Of a stretch of 64,000 nt of DNA, positions 37,002 through 49,477 are shown piece after piece. The stretch covers positions 114,115,324 to 114,179,323 of the forward strand of contig OZ035960.1 of assembly GCA_964034945.1 (NCBI GenBank), given 5' to 3'. Origin of the DNA: Chrysopilus asiliformis. Taxonomy: Eukaryota; Arthropoda; Insecta; Diptera; Rhagionidae. Each line of letters starts with the position of its first letter. Positions within the stretch are counted from its first letter, which is position 1. The notes under the pieces were generated by a model. It was not told the DNA's origin and made no database searches. It saw only the letters and a list, made by a program, of their open reading frames with translations. The position numbers and the translations under genes were made by a program.

Positions 37002-37228
37002 TAAGCCTAAACCCCAATTACGCGTTCGTGCGTGCGGCATGATTTTGTTGTGGCATCTAGTAGTTGTTACCGCGTCTAAAAGTAGAAACTGAGCCTACTC
37101 TACGCGGCAGGGACGCGGCAACGCGTCTGAGCAACGCGCAATTATACATTTACTCATATAAATGCGTAGTTTTTACCTTCACCGCGTGGGTGCCGCACGC
37201 ACGAACGCGTAATTGGGGTTTAGGCTTA
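37002..37228. mobile_element. MITE G with near-perfect ~37-bp inverted termini
   Basis: Termini begin TAAGCCTAAACCCCAATTAC and continue through CGCGTTCGTGCGTGCGGCA. AAG flanks both ends (36999-37001, 37229-37231). Confidence 0.8.
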
Positions 37229-37594
37229 AAGTAGGGCGTAAGGAGCTTCATGTTTTGACCTGAGATAGGTATTTCGAGAATGTAATGTTATGTGAAGGTG
37301 CCGCTCCACATGAGAGTAAATGCCGGCGAGAACCTCTCTTTAGCACCCACTCGCAAATGGACACGTCTCTGAGAGTCGCTCGCAGAAACTCGCAAAAACT
37401 CGCGAGCTAGTTTCTGCGAGCTGTCAAAAGTGATTCTACTCTCTAGTCGACAAGCACCCACTGAACTCTCGGGGAGTTGCTCGCCATATACGAACAGCGT
37501 TTGAATTTCGCGAGTAGCTCTCGAGAACTCGCCAAAGCAAGATGTCAAAAACATCAAGATATTGGTTTTGACAAGAGAAAAATTGCCGAAATTA

Positions 37595-38334
37595 TAGCGA
37601 AAACACAATGGCGCGTCAACGCGTTCGTAAGCTTTGACATTTCAGCGCACCAAGCACGCTTTGACAATTGAACGCTTTGAAGCGTCTGTGCTAAAACCTA
37701 ATAACACTCCTTAAGAACTACACGCCTCACTATTTTTATTTCAAATAAAATGGAAATAAAGAGTTTATGTGAATTAAAAAAACATTTGGCAGACATAGAA
37801 TTTGTTGCAGGAGTAGCACACAAAGCACATAAATTAAAAACATCAATTGATGATGGTGAATTCAAGAAATAAAATATTGAAAGAGATGCGGACGACTTCT
37901 TTATAAAATAAGTTATTTAAATAAAAGTCACTATGATCCTTAGCATCTATTAAAGTGACTAGAATAATCGGCGAATTTATTTGAATTATTTTTACTTTAT
38001 TTTTTGTCTTGTTATTCCGCATTTTCACACAATTTCGATTTTAGATTGCATAAATATTAATTATTTTTCTCTTTTTTAATTACTCGTTCCATAAATCCAT
38101 CATTTACCCCACCATTTTCCAAAAATCACTCACAATACGCAATTTTCATTCAAATTTCAAAGCGCCAACGCGTCTGAAAGTAGAAAGTAGGTCTACTCCA
38201 AACGTCAGGGCGCTTTGAAGCGTCAAGGCGAAGCGCCATTATAAATCGTCCCATAGTAAGCCACGGGTTTTACTTTTGAAGCGTCGAAATGTCAAAGCTT
38301 ACGCACGCCTTGACGCGTCATTGTGTTTTCGCTA
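37595..38334. mobile_element. Element F, PIF/Harbinger-like, nested in MITE D3
   Basis: Termini TAGCGAAAACACAATG and its inverse, flanked by TTA on both sides (37592-37594, 38335-38337). Subterminal CGCGTCAA and CTTTGACATTTC repeats are also inverted. The centre is AT-rich and holds a 40-codon frame. Confidence 0.78.
37750..37872 (+). CDS. 40-codon reading frame inside element F, function unknown
   Basis: ATG at 37750, TAA at 37870-37872. The product is Lys-rich and amphipathic (begins MEIKSLCELKKH, ends IDDGEFKK). It is not recognised. It is the only codon-like stretch in the element, so it may be a remnant of the ORF of an autonomous relative, or chance. Confidence 0.25.
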   Translation: MEIKSLCELKKHLADIEFVAGVAHKAHKLKTSIDDGEFKK

Positions 38335-38423
38335 TTAACTCTCAAATGGACAACCTCCTGCGAGTAACTCTCGAGAGTTTTTGAGAGTTACTCGCTTATT
38401 TACTCTCATGTGGAGCGGCACCT

Positions 38424-40203
38424 TAATGGATAACTCCGTCTGCCTGCTACAACCCAGAGTTGACCTGTCAAGAAGTTGACTTCGATCAGATTTAATAGAG
38501 TGCTCGCCCCTGCATCCCAATACCCTTTCTAATATTTAATAGAATTAATAATGTTATAAAAAATGTTTTTGGATTAAGAAATCATAAACTAATCCTAAAT
38601 AGAAGTCTAATCTATAAATGTGCAGGTCAATCAATCAAATTTTAATTGCACAAACATGATTTTGAAATCATTTTAATTTCGAATATAGAAAATGTAATTG
38701 CGCAACAGATTATTTCACACAAAGAACAATTTTCTGTTACATTTAATGAGAATAACATTTTCAATCATATCAGAACTATTAGTAGGTACTTAGAAGTTAT
38801 TATTATTATTTTTCATCATTAGATTAGATTCATTAATGCGGGACCATCACTTATTTCTCACTCTCATAGATTTTTTTTACCACATTTTACATTAACTATA
38901 TTGAAAAGGTCAGGGCCATTTAATTCTGAATTAAGCAATTGTACACATTCTTGGGTATTGTATTTTTACTTCAATATCACCTTAACGATATAGTGCGCGA
39001 AAAGTAATTAACATTAGAGAAACTAGTTTTTGAATAACGCATTTTTTTCGCCGTTGGGGATTATATTTGAATACCTACGTTTACCAAATTCACACCTTTG
39101 CCATTTACAGGCAAAGAAATTACTCACAGGTCGCGGAATGGTGTACCTATGTAGGTAGGTGAATTCTTTGAATACAAATGAATGTATTTAAGTGATCGAA
39201 AAAAACCTCAATTCTATTACTTCCTCTTCGCACAGTCAAACCGATAAAACAAAGCACCTTTTATTCATTCACTGTGCTTCAAACATTTTATGGGTGTTAA
39301 AGTTTTGCATTTGGAATTTTAAGCGTTATAAATCAGTATTCTTGCCTTTAAATTTCGATTTGGAGCAGGGGTGCTTAGCAGTGACGTCAGATCTTTTCAA
39401 AAAGCATTAAATGTGAAACAAAGTAATATCGATAATTACAAGAACTTTTCAAATGTTTAACCAAAACCTACGACTTGAGAAAAAACATTTCAAAGACGAT
39501 TCCAAAAACCTTAAAACAATCGCACCTTTCAAAAAGCATTCATGAAAATACTTTAGAAAAATTTTTATACCCCTTTCTAGTAAAATTCATAAGTGGAATT
39601 TCATCTCGAGTACCAAATACTGCAACCAATTATGTTAATTACCATCTTAAGTACAATATTTTTTCTTTAAAAAATTGTTTTCAACTTTATTTTGTCTCTG
39701 TTTGTACTTTATCTACGTCCCGAGGCTACAAATAATTCAGTTTTTAGAGTCTCACGAAAAATTGAAGCCCCATTTATAATTAGCGAGTAATATAGTTTAT
39801 AACATAGTTGCAGGGTTTTTAACTCCAACTTGAATGGGAGCTTCAAATTGGACTGTAATTGAGCTCATGCCTGCCTTAAGAAATAATTTCAATTCATGAT
39901 CAATTAAGGCGAAATGTAATTACGCTTCAATTGGCCATGTCGTGAGTTTTATACTCATCAATGTTTGTTCATGTTCTCGTTCACAAATGTTTTTTTTTCG
40001 TATAGTTACATAAATGTACGAGTACAGAAATATACGAGTATATATATAAATTAACCATATCTAAACTAGTTATTCCATCCGTGAATCCGTTTTCATAATA
40101 AATAAAGATATATTACTGAGAAAAAAACGTAATGTACTTATTATCTGTAAAGTTTATGTTCTTTAGTTTAAGAAAGACAAGTTTTGTTACACATACAAAC
40201 ACT
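38424..40203. other. AT-rich stretch, nothing recognised
   Basis: No supported gene or named repeat. Confidence 0.5.
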
Positions 40204-40439
40204 GGGCAGCAATCATGTATTCCGACGCGTCTCTGTCTTTCGACTTCGACGCAGCTTTTAACTCTTGACTTCGCCATATTAGCAGCTTCAAATTTCCTGG
40301 AGCCAACAGTCAGAATCACGTTTCGATTCATAGTGACGATTCCGCGAAATTTCAAGCTGCAGATATGGCGAAGTCAAGAGTTAAAAGCTGCGTCGAAGTC
40401 GAAAGACAGAGACGCGTCGGAATACATGATTGGTGCCCC
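40204..40439. mobile_element. Fold-back MITE H, copy H2
   Basis: Same fold-back family as H1, arms >95 bp, start GGGCAGCAATCATGTATTCC. Confidence 0.78.
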
Positions 40440-40687
40440 GATTCATGTTTTTTTTTAGTAAAAAATAAATCTTTTATACATCAAATTGACTATTTTGCGT
40501 ATCAAATACATCTCTTTACAAATCAAATTCGTTTGAAAAAATTTAGAGACTTTTGTCGCGATGGATTTTCTGTCCATAACCAAGTCCCACAGGTTCAGCT
40601 GAAAAGAACCCAGAATTAAGGCGAGCCGACACAAATTGCTCACAAATACTACAAGAAAGATTAATTATACCCCTAACAAGTGAAATT

Positions 40688-40765
40688 TTTCACCTGCGCC
40701 GCATTTCCTTTTCTAGTTTTAATGTATGTCTTCAAATTTTCAAAAAATTTCGCCTGGGGCGCATA
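40688..40765 (-). repeat. GCGCCGCAGGCGAAA motif cluster
   Basis: CACCTGCGCCGCATTTCC and TTCGCCTGGGGCGCAT about 60 bp apart. Confidence 0.5.
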
Positions 40766-40869
40766 GTTCTTGCAAATTTTTAGTTCCAACACATTTTTTT
40801 CCTAGATTACCGTCTCAATGGATGTTTTTTGTCTAGCAGAAACCACAAACTAAAATTTCTGTCACTTTT

Positions 40870-41418
40870 TTTACCCGTATGGTGAAACCAAAGGGTATAC
40901 TAACTTTGCCTTACCGTTTGTAACGCCAAGATCCCGTCATCACACACAAAAATGAATTACACCAGTGTGTTTAGAATGATAAAAATAATTAATTTTTGCA
41001 TGTCCGTCCGTCCGTCTGTCCGTCTGTGCGTCTGTGGCGCGGATTGCGGGCGCACGGATTGAGCTAAAGACTTAAAATTTGACGCAGATCCGTTTTTTGT
41101 AAAATGCGAGGCTAAGTTCGTTAATGGGCAAAAATGGACCATTAGGGGGGTACCCCTCATACGAACGAAAACTTTTTTTCTGAATATCTCAAAAACGGTG
41201 AATTTTATCAAAAAAGTCCAAGAACAAAAGTTATTTAGGATATGATTCTACATAAATCTCCCATACATTAAAATCCGATTGGAATAAATTTTAAAAAATC
41301 TTATTGAAAAGTTTTACTTCAAAGAGGAATTTTGGTATAACTGTTCGAAATTTGATACGAATATCACCATACGGGTCTCCAATGATTGCCAGATGGGCAA
41401 TTATAGCTTTTGTTATTT
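40870..41418 (+). mobile_element. Family B Helentron-like element, copy B4
   Basis: Nearly full length. The first bases are altered (TTTACCCGTATGG) and the 3' hairpin carries one change (GCCAGATGGGC). The microsatellite is short. Confidence 0.82.
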
Positions 41419-41878
41419 TTTTGTTTTTCCTTTATCCTGTTATGCAAGTTAGTTTTCTGTATGTACGAACTGAAAAAAATTCGTTGTATGACCCTAAAAA
41501 GGAAAACCTACACAAGACTCAGAAATAAAATAGCCATTTACTGATGATTCATGCTCAACAAAAATACCTTTGAAATTACTATTAATATCAATATTATCAT
41601 AGTATAATAACAGACTTTCCACAATTCATACTCCTTTTGTCTTTCAAACGAGAAAAATAATTTTCTTTGTGGCCAAAATAATCCTACATGAAAAAAAAGA
41701 TTTTCCTTTATTTTAAATAGAGTTGTTTTCTGTCGAAACCATAAATAAAAAGCACAAACAAGGAACCGCAAAAACATTTTAATAACACATTTTCAGTTCA
41801 AACGACCAAAAATAGAAGATTTTGTTGTATGTTTTTTCCTACTGGATACAAAACAATATTTTTTAAATAATAATGAAG

Positions 41879-42255
41879 TACAGGACTCTCGATAAAACAC
41901 GTCACGTTAATTTTCGCCTTTTCGATCTCCCCTCCACAATATTCTACGATTTTCCCCTTCACTCTTTTTCACGTATGGGGTTTAATACTGTCGACACACT
42001 ACCGGAAACTTCCCTCTCCTCTGAACGTGTAGCACATTTTGGGGACAGTCCCTTAAAAGTGTAATATCAAAAACAATTTTACTAAAGTTCACAAAATAGC
42101 TAATAAAACGCCTGCCTAAATAGCTGCCGAAACACTACTGGAAACTCCCTTCCCCTCTGAACGTGTAGCACATTTTGGGGACAGTCCCTTAAAAGTGTAA
42201 TATCAAAAACAGTTTTACGATAGCTGACAAAATAGCTAATAAAATACCAAATCAA
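41879..42255 (+). repeat. MITE P-related sequence with 136-bp tandem duplication
   Basis: The left part (GATAAAACACGTCACGTTAA, CTTTTCGATC) resembles MITE P. The block starting ACACTACCGGAAACT at 41996 repeats at 42132 with CTCTGAACGTGTAGCACATT and GGGGACAGTCCC in both units. Confidence 0.6.
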
Positions 42256-44296
42256 TAAACGAGTATCTGTTTTTTTTTTTGACCAAAGACTGGTTTTCCA
42301 CAGTTTAATTATGTTTCGAGTCATTAAAAATTAAATGCATCAATCCGCCAATCCGTTGTTCTTCGGATTCGACGTAACTTAAGTCCCGGCCAGCCCCAAA
42401 CATCTTACGATCTCTCCGTCCTTCTATACCTCCGGCTTCGCGTCTCTCAAAAAATCCCTCAAAAAATCCTTCCAAAATCAGTTGGTGGAGAAGAGATTGG
42501 ATTAATGTTAGTGGGCCAAAAATGTTGTCTTAGGGTTATTTATTGAATTGTGAAAACCGATTCAAAATTACTATAACGGTACATGAGTTAGCAGGTGAGG
42601 GGATAAGAAAAAAGGGGAACTTTATATCTATAGATTTGAAATTAACGTCAAAAATGTTAACTGATTCTCAGTATAGAATATTTTTTAAACTGACCTCGAC
42701 GTAGATATTAATTTTTGCATTTTACACAAGCCAATAAAAAGATTAAACCATTGAAAATCCACCTTACTTTGCCTCTGGCAACAAAATAAACACAATGGAA
42801 ACCTTTGTCGGCATTTGAAATTGAGTAATGTGTTAAATTAGCGTTTTAGCATTACATTTAATACAAATTTGTGAATATTTGTATGTTAGCAATATGCACT
42901 CTTCGATAGTATATAATCATACCAATTTTATCCAAAAAGGAGCCCAATTGGAAAATGTCGAAAACGCGAATAAAAAGTCCCTGCTCGAGATAGGAAACAA
43001 CAGCTGTGAAGTTATATACGGTCGATAGAGCATGGATAATTCAGGTCCATATTTTACTTCTTGAGGCCTCGTTTTTATGCTGAATCAGAAGAACATTGTA
43101 TATATACCATACGTGTATAATTCAATATCAAATTATACGAGCATAACATATACGTATGTGTACATAAAAAATCTATCGAAATCAAGATCCGAAAGTGATT
43201 TATGCGGATTATTGCGAAATTGAGTTTTGTGTTTGTATTTTTTTAACGTATCAGACATTAGTAATTTTATAGTGACGATATTTCTCTGATGGACTCGAGT
43301 AGAAGAATGAATACAACGAAGGGGGAACACAACTGTGGAATTATGCGGAACAGAACGCTCCGAAAGGTATAAACTTTTCAATAATATACGTCATATACAG
43401 AATGTCGGTATAATATGGAGTAATATCACTAAGACATGGATAATGAATTTATGTCGTTAATACGAAAAAACAATAAACCAAATCACTTTCAGGAGTAAAG
43501 GATCCTTCTTTATTTTCATCCCCTTTTTATCCAGAGCCCAAAAAAAAACAACAACGAGGACAAAAATTCGATATCAAAGTTTTGTTCAGCCTCTCGCAAC
43601 TCCACAAGAGAGGTGAAAAAGTAAATCGTCTGTACGATTGTCACCCATTTCACAAAAGTCAATAAAAACGGCTTTATTTGGCTTTTCATGATTCCGCGAT
43701 TTTTCCTTCATGCCAAACAACAGGGAAGAAATATTGGAAACGTGCTCAACATCAATTCAAATGAATTACGCAGGAACGGTCTAATGGAATGAATCCCAAT
43801 GCGAAAATTGTAAATGCCTGTGGAAATATATACATGTGCAAATATACTTACATAAATATAGAACCATTTTCGTGTGCAAAAACAAAAAAAAAACGAGAAA
43901 GAAATAAGAAAAATGTGTTTCCGGTTTTAGCTTAACTTTGATGTATATTTATAATTGACAATTCAATGAAAAGGTAAAAAAAAAGGATTTTGTAATTCCC
44001 TAACTTTTTATTTTTACCCTTTTATTAATGCAAGGAGGTGAGGCCTGCAGCTTTAAGGGCTTCAGAAATTGTATAACCAACAAAAGATCTTCAAATTTTC
44101 GATCATCTAAAAAGGCGTCCTCGAAATTTCCATTGCATAATTCTTGTGATTTGACAAAAAATTAAATCTTTTGGTAGCCAAAAACCATTTTTCGCGAAAG
44201 GTTCAAAATTTGCAAAAAAAAAGATACATTGATGTACTTTTGCCTAACTTTTCAATTATTTCCAGCTACATGTCGCCCAGGATATGTAAATCATCA
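42256..44296. other. AT-rich stretch, nothing recognised
   Basis: No supported gene or named repeat. Confidence 0.5.
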
Positions 44297-44322
44297 TCAT
44301 ACTAATATATAAAAACGAGTTG

Positions 44323-44356
<34 letters not shown>

Positions 44357-44697
44357 GTTCCTCTTTCACGCAAAAACGGCTGAACCGATTGTCTTGAAAT
44401 TTGGCATGAGTGTCTGTGGTAGTTCTGGTTCCAACATAGGCATACGGAAAAGTAGCGCGAGGGGTGGGGGGAGTAAGGGGAGGGGGTAAAGTCATCTCGA
44501 AACTTAGTTTTCCCTCTATGTTACTCTTTCGCCGGGAAATTACTGAACCGATTGGCCTGAAATTTGGCATAGATGTTCCTCAGGGGTCCAGCCCCAACAT
44601 AGACCCATTAAAAAGTTTTTAAGTTCTTTCCGGTTTTCTTCGTATTCTAAAACTTAGACAAAAAACTTAATCCGGCAACGACGGGTAGGCAAGCTAG
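44297..44697 (+). mobile_element. Family A Helitron-type element, copy A10
   Basis: TC start inside a TCATCATCATACT stutter, CTAG end before T. It abuts repeat W on its right. Confidence 0.86.
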
Positions 44698-44701
44698 TAT
44701 G

Positions 44702-44835
44702 CAATATTTAGTTTCGGAAAAAAATGATATTTTTTCAAATATCTCGAGAACCGTTAAAGATACGTAAAAACCGTTAAACGAAAAAAATGCAGAATATTTT
44801 ATTTCCTAAAAACTTTCGAAAAATTTTCAAAAAAC
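44702..44835 (+). repeat. Repeat W, copy W2 (empty site of I2)
   Basis: Uninterrupted version: AACCGTTAAAGATACGTAAA near 44750-44772. Confidence 0.6.
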
Positions 44836-45206
44836 TGATTTTTTTTACAAATATCTTGAAAATTTAGCACAATATGTAGAAAATTCGCAGCGGGCACGTT
44901 TTCAGCTGGATAAAAAAAACATTACTTTAAAACATAGAGGAAAATTGGAAAATCACAAAAAAAAACTAGAAAAGATAACTGAAACGAAACAAAAAAAATC
45001 TCACATACAGATATTTGACATTAACACGAACCAAATCTACGTGGAAAAAATTTAGAGGTGTAAAATTGTGCTTTCTTCAAGAAATCAACTTTGGGAAACA
45101 ACAATCGATAATTATACGCCACAGGTGAAATTTCTTGAGATAAAATGCAGTCTGAAGCCAAAATAATAGGATTTTTCCACTTTTTCACATTGCAATTGGA
45201 ATTAGA

Positions 45207-45351
45207 GGCTGTTCATAAAATATGTCACGGTGATTTTCGTCTTTTCGAAACCCTCCTCTTTCGCGATTTCTGTACGAGTTCAGTACCGCCGCAGAAACCC
45301 CCCCCCCCCCTACCCCTGCCCCACGTAAAAGTGTGACGTATTTTATGGACA
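45207..45351 (+). mobile_element. MITE P, copy P2
   Basis: GGCTGTTCATAAAATATGTC start and GTGTGACGTATTTTATGGAC end are inverted repeats. The spacer has CTTTTCGAAACCC, CAGTACCGCCGCAG and a run of C, as in P1 but unexpanded. Confidence 0.68.
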
Positions 45352-45396
45352 ATTCCTTTTGAAAATACCAGTAAAAAGAAATGCGCCGCAGCTGAA

Positions 45397-47447
45397 AATT
45401 GAAATCCTGTTTTTTTTTGTGAAACTTTTTTAACATTTTTAAGTATTACTTTTGAGTTTTTTGCATTCACAATTTTATATCGTATCGGATATTTTATTTA
45501 TATTAGAAAAAGAAAAACACCAGGTAACCTTTAGCTAAACAAAGATACGAAATTTCCACATCGTAAGCATTAATTTTGCAGTTGCCGTTTGCTATTTATT
45601 GTCGTTTTTTGGTGACAGGATGAAAAAATCCTGAAAGGTATAACAAGAAAGACTTGTTTACTTCCTTATCTTGAGCAAATCCAACAAGTTATTCTCGTAT
45701 ATCTGTCTCATAAGTAACATTTTCTATAACAAAACGTATTTTTAGCAAGGACAGTTATACAAATATACAAGTTTGGTCCCCTTTTATAGCGTTATCTTTC
45801 AGAAATAGAATAAAAGAACACCAAAAGAATTCTATAGATAGGGATTCATAGGTATTCCTCCAATCTTATAATATTAAAGGCATTTCCTTTCCAACTGAAA
45901 TCTTACTAGATTGATGTTGTTTTTCTCCTTCAGAACTCATACTGAATGAATGGATGCTTTACAAAACACTCATTTAAAAAATGTAGTATAGCTATACTAT
46001 CCTGAATCAAGGATAAAAATAAAACGAAAAGGGCGTTAAACAAAAAGAAAACTAAATCTCTTTCAATGTTCTCAATATAATATAGGTGCCTACTGCCATA
46101 AGGATAACGAAAAAAAAACTTGGAAAATGATTCGTTTTTTATGTTAATGAAAGAGTTTCGAAAGAAAAGAGCCAGTAATTCTCCTTTTGATATGCGAAAT
46201 AACCAAAACATGCACAGCAGCTTAGTTTCGAAAAAAAACGGACACCAAAAACACTGTGGAGTGCACGTTAAACTTACCAGTACGCCATATAGTCTGTCTA
46301 TACATTTACCTTTGTTTACAACAAAAAAGGGTCGTTTCAACTGGAATTTGTATGAAGTCGGTTGGTGGTTTGTGAAAACTCAGAAAACCGGGAAACTTTG
46401 TTGTATCATTCCTGTCTTTAGGCAGATATAAGAACAGGAACAACGGGGAACTCAAGTATGTAATCAACCGAAGGAAGGTAAACTTTCCATCCTTTTTAAC
46501 AATTTTTTTTGTTGTGTTTTTATTAAAGCCCTAAGCTAGTACGATACTAATGATGGCGGTTTTCAAGTCTTCCATCCGTTAATTAAATGTGATACGTTTT
46601 TGTTGGGCAATGATAAATAAAATTGTTGTTTAGTGCACGTTTTTATAATTAAGCAATATATGTAGTCACTATAAAACCAACAGCACCAGTAAAAAAAACA
46701 CCTAAGTAAACTTTAGACCAGTCATTCAGCCCCCTTCTGTTATCTCAAGTATTTTATTTGACACAGTAAAAGCAACATATCTAAAATATCCCTCGCACAC
46801 CTGCCCATTAAAGCAAATACAAGTACAATTCATTTCAACATTTTTCTCAGTCAGTATTTTTTTTTTCGCATTCACTCCTTTACTTCATTATTAAAATGGA
46901 ATACTCATCTTGGGAAAACAGCCAAATGGTAAGTAATACCATATCCAGACATAATATGACGTACCTGTTTAAATAACTACTTATTATACTGTACTTTATA
47001 CTGTAAGCCACAATTTCTGAACGTATAGACAGTTTTCTCCCATGTGGCCTTCGGAATAAAACAACCCGCGTGTATTTATCTAATTAAAGCAATCATGGTG
47101 GTATAGTAATTTATTTATTTAAAACATAGTTTCGTTAACCCTTTTCTACTAGAACTTTTGCACAATCGTTTGGGTAGATCGATTTTTATTGACTTTACCA
47201 TGTAATAGGAATATATAGTCTCTTACTTTCATGCTTCCTGTTTTAAGCGTCAATCCATGAGATACGTCAAGTATTTGGTCGGAGGGGGAGAGGGATGTAT
47301 AATAATAAGTCGGACTTTTTTTTATAACATCAACAAATTTTTTAATTAATCTTTAATTGATGAGGTGGGTCCAGTGGACCCACATTGACTTTTCTCTCGT
47401 TGCTATCTTTCAGCACAGTGACTCTGAAATCTTCAGTACCTTCATAC
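45397..47447. other. AT-rich stretch, nothing firmly recognised
   Basis: A possible arthropod initiator (CTCAGTCAGT near 46848) precedes ATGG and a GTAAGT donor (46896-46935), too weak to call an exon. A fragment near 47252-47300 resembles MITE P. Confidence 0.4.
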
Positions 47448-47721
47448 ACACTCAAAAAAATGTCCAGGTCAACTTTTTGTCAGGTTAACTCTGACCTTAC
47501 AGAGGTGTCTGTAAGCCAGCTAGCGGTCAGAGTTAACCTATCTAAGGTCAACTCGTGCAGCTCCCAATGCCCTACTTCACCTGCTGGTGGCTTAATTTCA
47601 GAATTTCTCCGACCACAGGTCAACTCAGTTTTACTTGCCCACATGCAGGCGAACGCGCGCCTGCCCGAGGCCAATTACGCCGTATGTAGGTCGCCGAGTT
47701 AGCCTCCATTTTTCTGAGTGC
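47448..47721. mobile_element. MITE L, copy L2
   Basis: Same family and orientation as L1; the termini diverge slightly (ACACTCAAAAAAAT). Confidence 0.7.
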
Positions 47722-47829
47722 AGTATGGTGTTGCACGCCGAGTTAAAAGCACGGATTTCATATGTGATTAGAACAAGTCCATTGGAAACCACCTCATCAT
47801 TTACGCATATGATTTTCACCCCATAAATT

Positions 47830-48075
47830 GAGGCGTCAAAAACTAGAGTGGCCCAACCCACATGTCGAAATCGTGAATTTTTTTGTGTTTGAATCACTAT
47901 TGCGAGTGAGTTTCTAGATAAAAATGTTTGGATGCACAAAAAAACATTTCAACATTGAGTAATAAAGTCCACAGAAATTTTTTTTACAAAAATTTACAGT
48001 AAATAATAGTACAAAAGTGGAAAAGCTTCAAAAACTCGATTATGTGGGTTGGTCCACTCTAGCTTTTAACGCCTC
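47830..48075 (-). mobile_element. MITE J, copy J2
   Basis: Inverted copy of J1 with ~33-bp inverted termini. Flanks AATT and AATC. Confidence 0.8.
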
Positions 48076-48104
48076 AATCAAGGGTTAAAATTAATTTTTA
48101 CTTT

Positions 48105-48390
48105 CCTCTTCTATAGGGTAAGCATTCTACGGGCTCGAGAACGGGGGCAGAATTTTCTGATCAGTACGAAATCCATTTCAGAGCATGTCCGTGTATCTAT
48201 CTGACGGTCTGTCCGTTGTACGTATCTTAAATAACTCGAGAATGCGTTGAGCTAGCGACTTGAAATTTTTTGCAAATGAGTTCTACGGAAATCGTAGTTT
48301 TGTATACGAGTTTTTATGCAAAAATTCGAGTTCAAACGTCTTTCTGGAATAAATTTCTGAATTCTGTGTCGTAGTATAAACTACGTAGTA
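48105..48390 (+). mobile_element. Divergent Helentron-like remnant
   Basis: CATGTCCGTG...GGTCTGTCCGT followed by TTGAGCTAGCGACTTGAAAT, the same microsatellite-plus-core arrangement as family B, but the flanking sequence is not homologous. Ends not found. Confidence 0.4.
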
Positions 48391-48844
48391 TAAATGGCTG
48401 TGCAATATGAATTTATTATCGCAGAATCAAATTCGCCGAATGAGCCTGTATACACGACCAGCTATTTACTGTCCTTCTTCCGCTCCTTAACGAACATATT
48501 TTGGTTCCTTTTGGAATGCGCGAAAATAGAATTCCACGATGACATTATCTCCACTGCTAAAACAATTATAATCGAAAAACCAAACAACAATTACAGGTGA
48601 CTAAATATTTTAAACCATAGCAACGAAACGCATAGCCACGAAATACCTTAACAACCAATCAGGCACCGTTCTGCTTTATTTTCACGGTGGAAATTTTAGT
48701 TTTCGTTCGTCTTTTCCTATCGTCATTCCCACAGTACCCCGCGCCATTCAACTTTAACGAAACGAACGAAACCACGTCGCGTCTAAACAGGCTCAATAAA
48801 GTGTAAAATATAAAGGGCGGTTTACACCCCTACTCTTCCATTAA

Positions 48845-49132
48845 AACAAATTTTTTCCACGTCCTGTAGCGATAAAACAAAAAATAAATAGAGACATTTT
48901 TTCTCGAAGACACAATCTTTTAAGAGTATATGGTCCTAGACAAAAGAAAGTCTGGCTTCGTCCTTTTAAAATTAAACAAAAAGATTTTTTGTATCTATTG
49001 GCAAAAATATTCTCACCTCTAAATGTACCACGTCAAAACATCAGGATTACAGAAAAAATTGAAGAAATAAACAAAAAAAAATTAACGGAGACTTCTGAAA
49101 AGGAAAAAAGTATTTTCCAAAAAATAATATAA
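48845..49132 (+). other. Open stretch of 95 codons without a start, unknown
   Basis: Between a TAA at 48842-48844 and a TAA at 49130-49132 the frame is open. The product is basic and Lys/Arg-rich (contains RRHNLLRVYGPRQKKVW and RPFKIKQKDF) and could be a last exon behind the CTGTAG at 48864-48869. I do not recognise the family; a chance frame in AT-rich DNA is equally possible. Confidence 0.22.
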
Positions 49133-49477
49133 AGACGTAGGGCGTAAATATTTTTTAATACGTCTTTTATTTGCTTCTTTTAGTAGAATTTTCTTTTGTT
49201 TTTTTTTGAAAAGGATTTTTTTTTTATATTTGAAACCTTATTTGGATTTTTTTTATATGTTTTTTTTTTTGGAAACTGAATAAACAAAATTAAATTTTTC
49301 AAGTCCGTTTGTCAGGTAAAAAAAATTCTTTCATATTTTAAAGATAAAAAATAGTTATTTAAAAATAATCGTTGGTGTTTTGTTTCAGTCAGCCCCTCTC
49401 CCTCCGTTCATCTTGTCCCAGATTGAAAAAAAATTCTTTTATATTTTAAAAATAAAAAAAGGGTTTTTTAAAAATAA

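Larger units (their letters stand above)
37296..38423 (+). mobile_element. MITE D, copy D3, interrupted by element F
   Basis: Left part 37296-37594 and right part 38335-38423 together match D4. A 740-bp Harbinger-like element fills the gap. Confidence 0.82.

Noticed and set aside
45930..46431. Overlapping frames of 136 (minus) and 103 (plus) codons
   Set aside because: Mutually overlapping, low-complexity hydrophobic or basic products, no domain, no splice context.
46896..46935. ATGG plus GTAAGT, a possible 11-codon first exon with an initiator-like CTCAGTCAGT upstream
   Set aside because: Joining it to the MPV17-like exon at 57914 gives an immediate in-frame stop, and no other partner exon was found. 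Too short to call.
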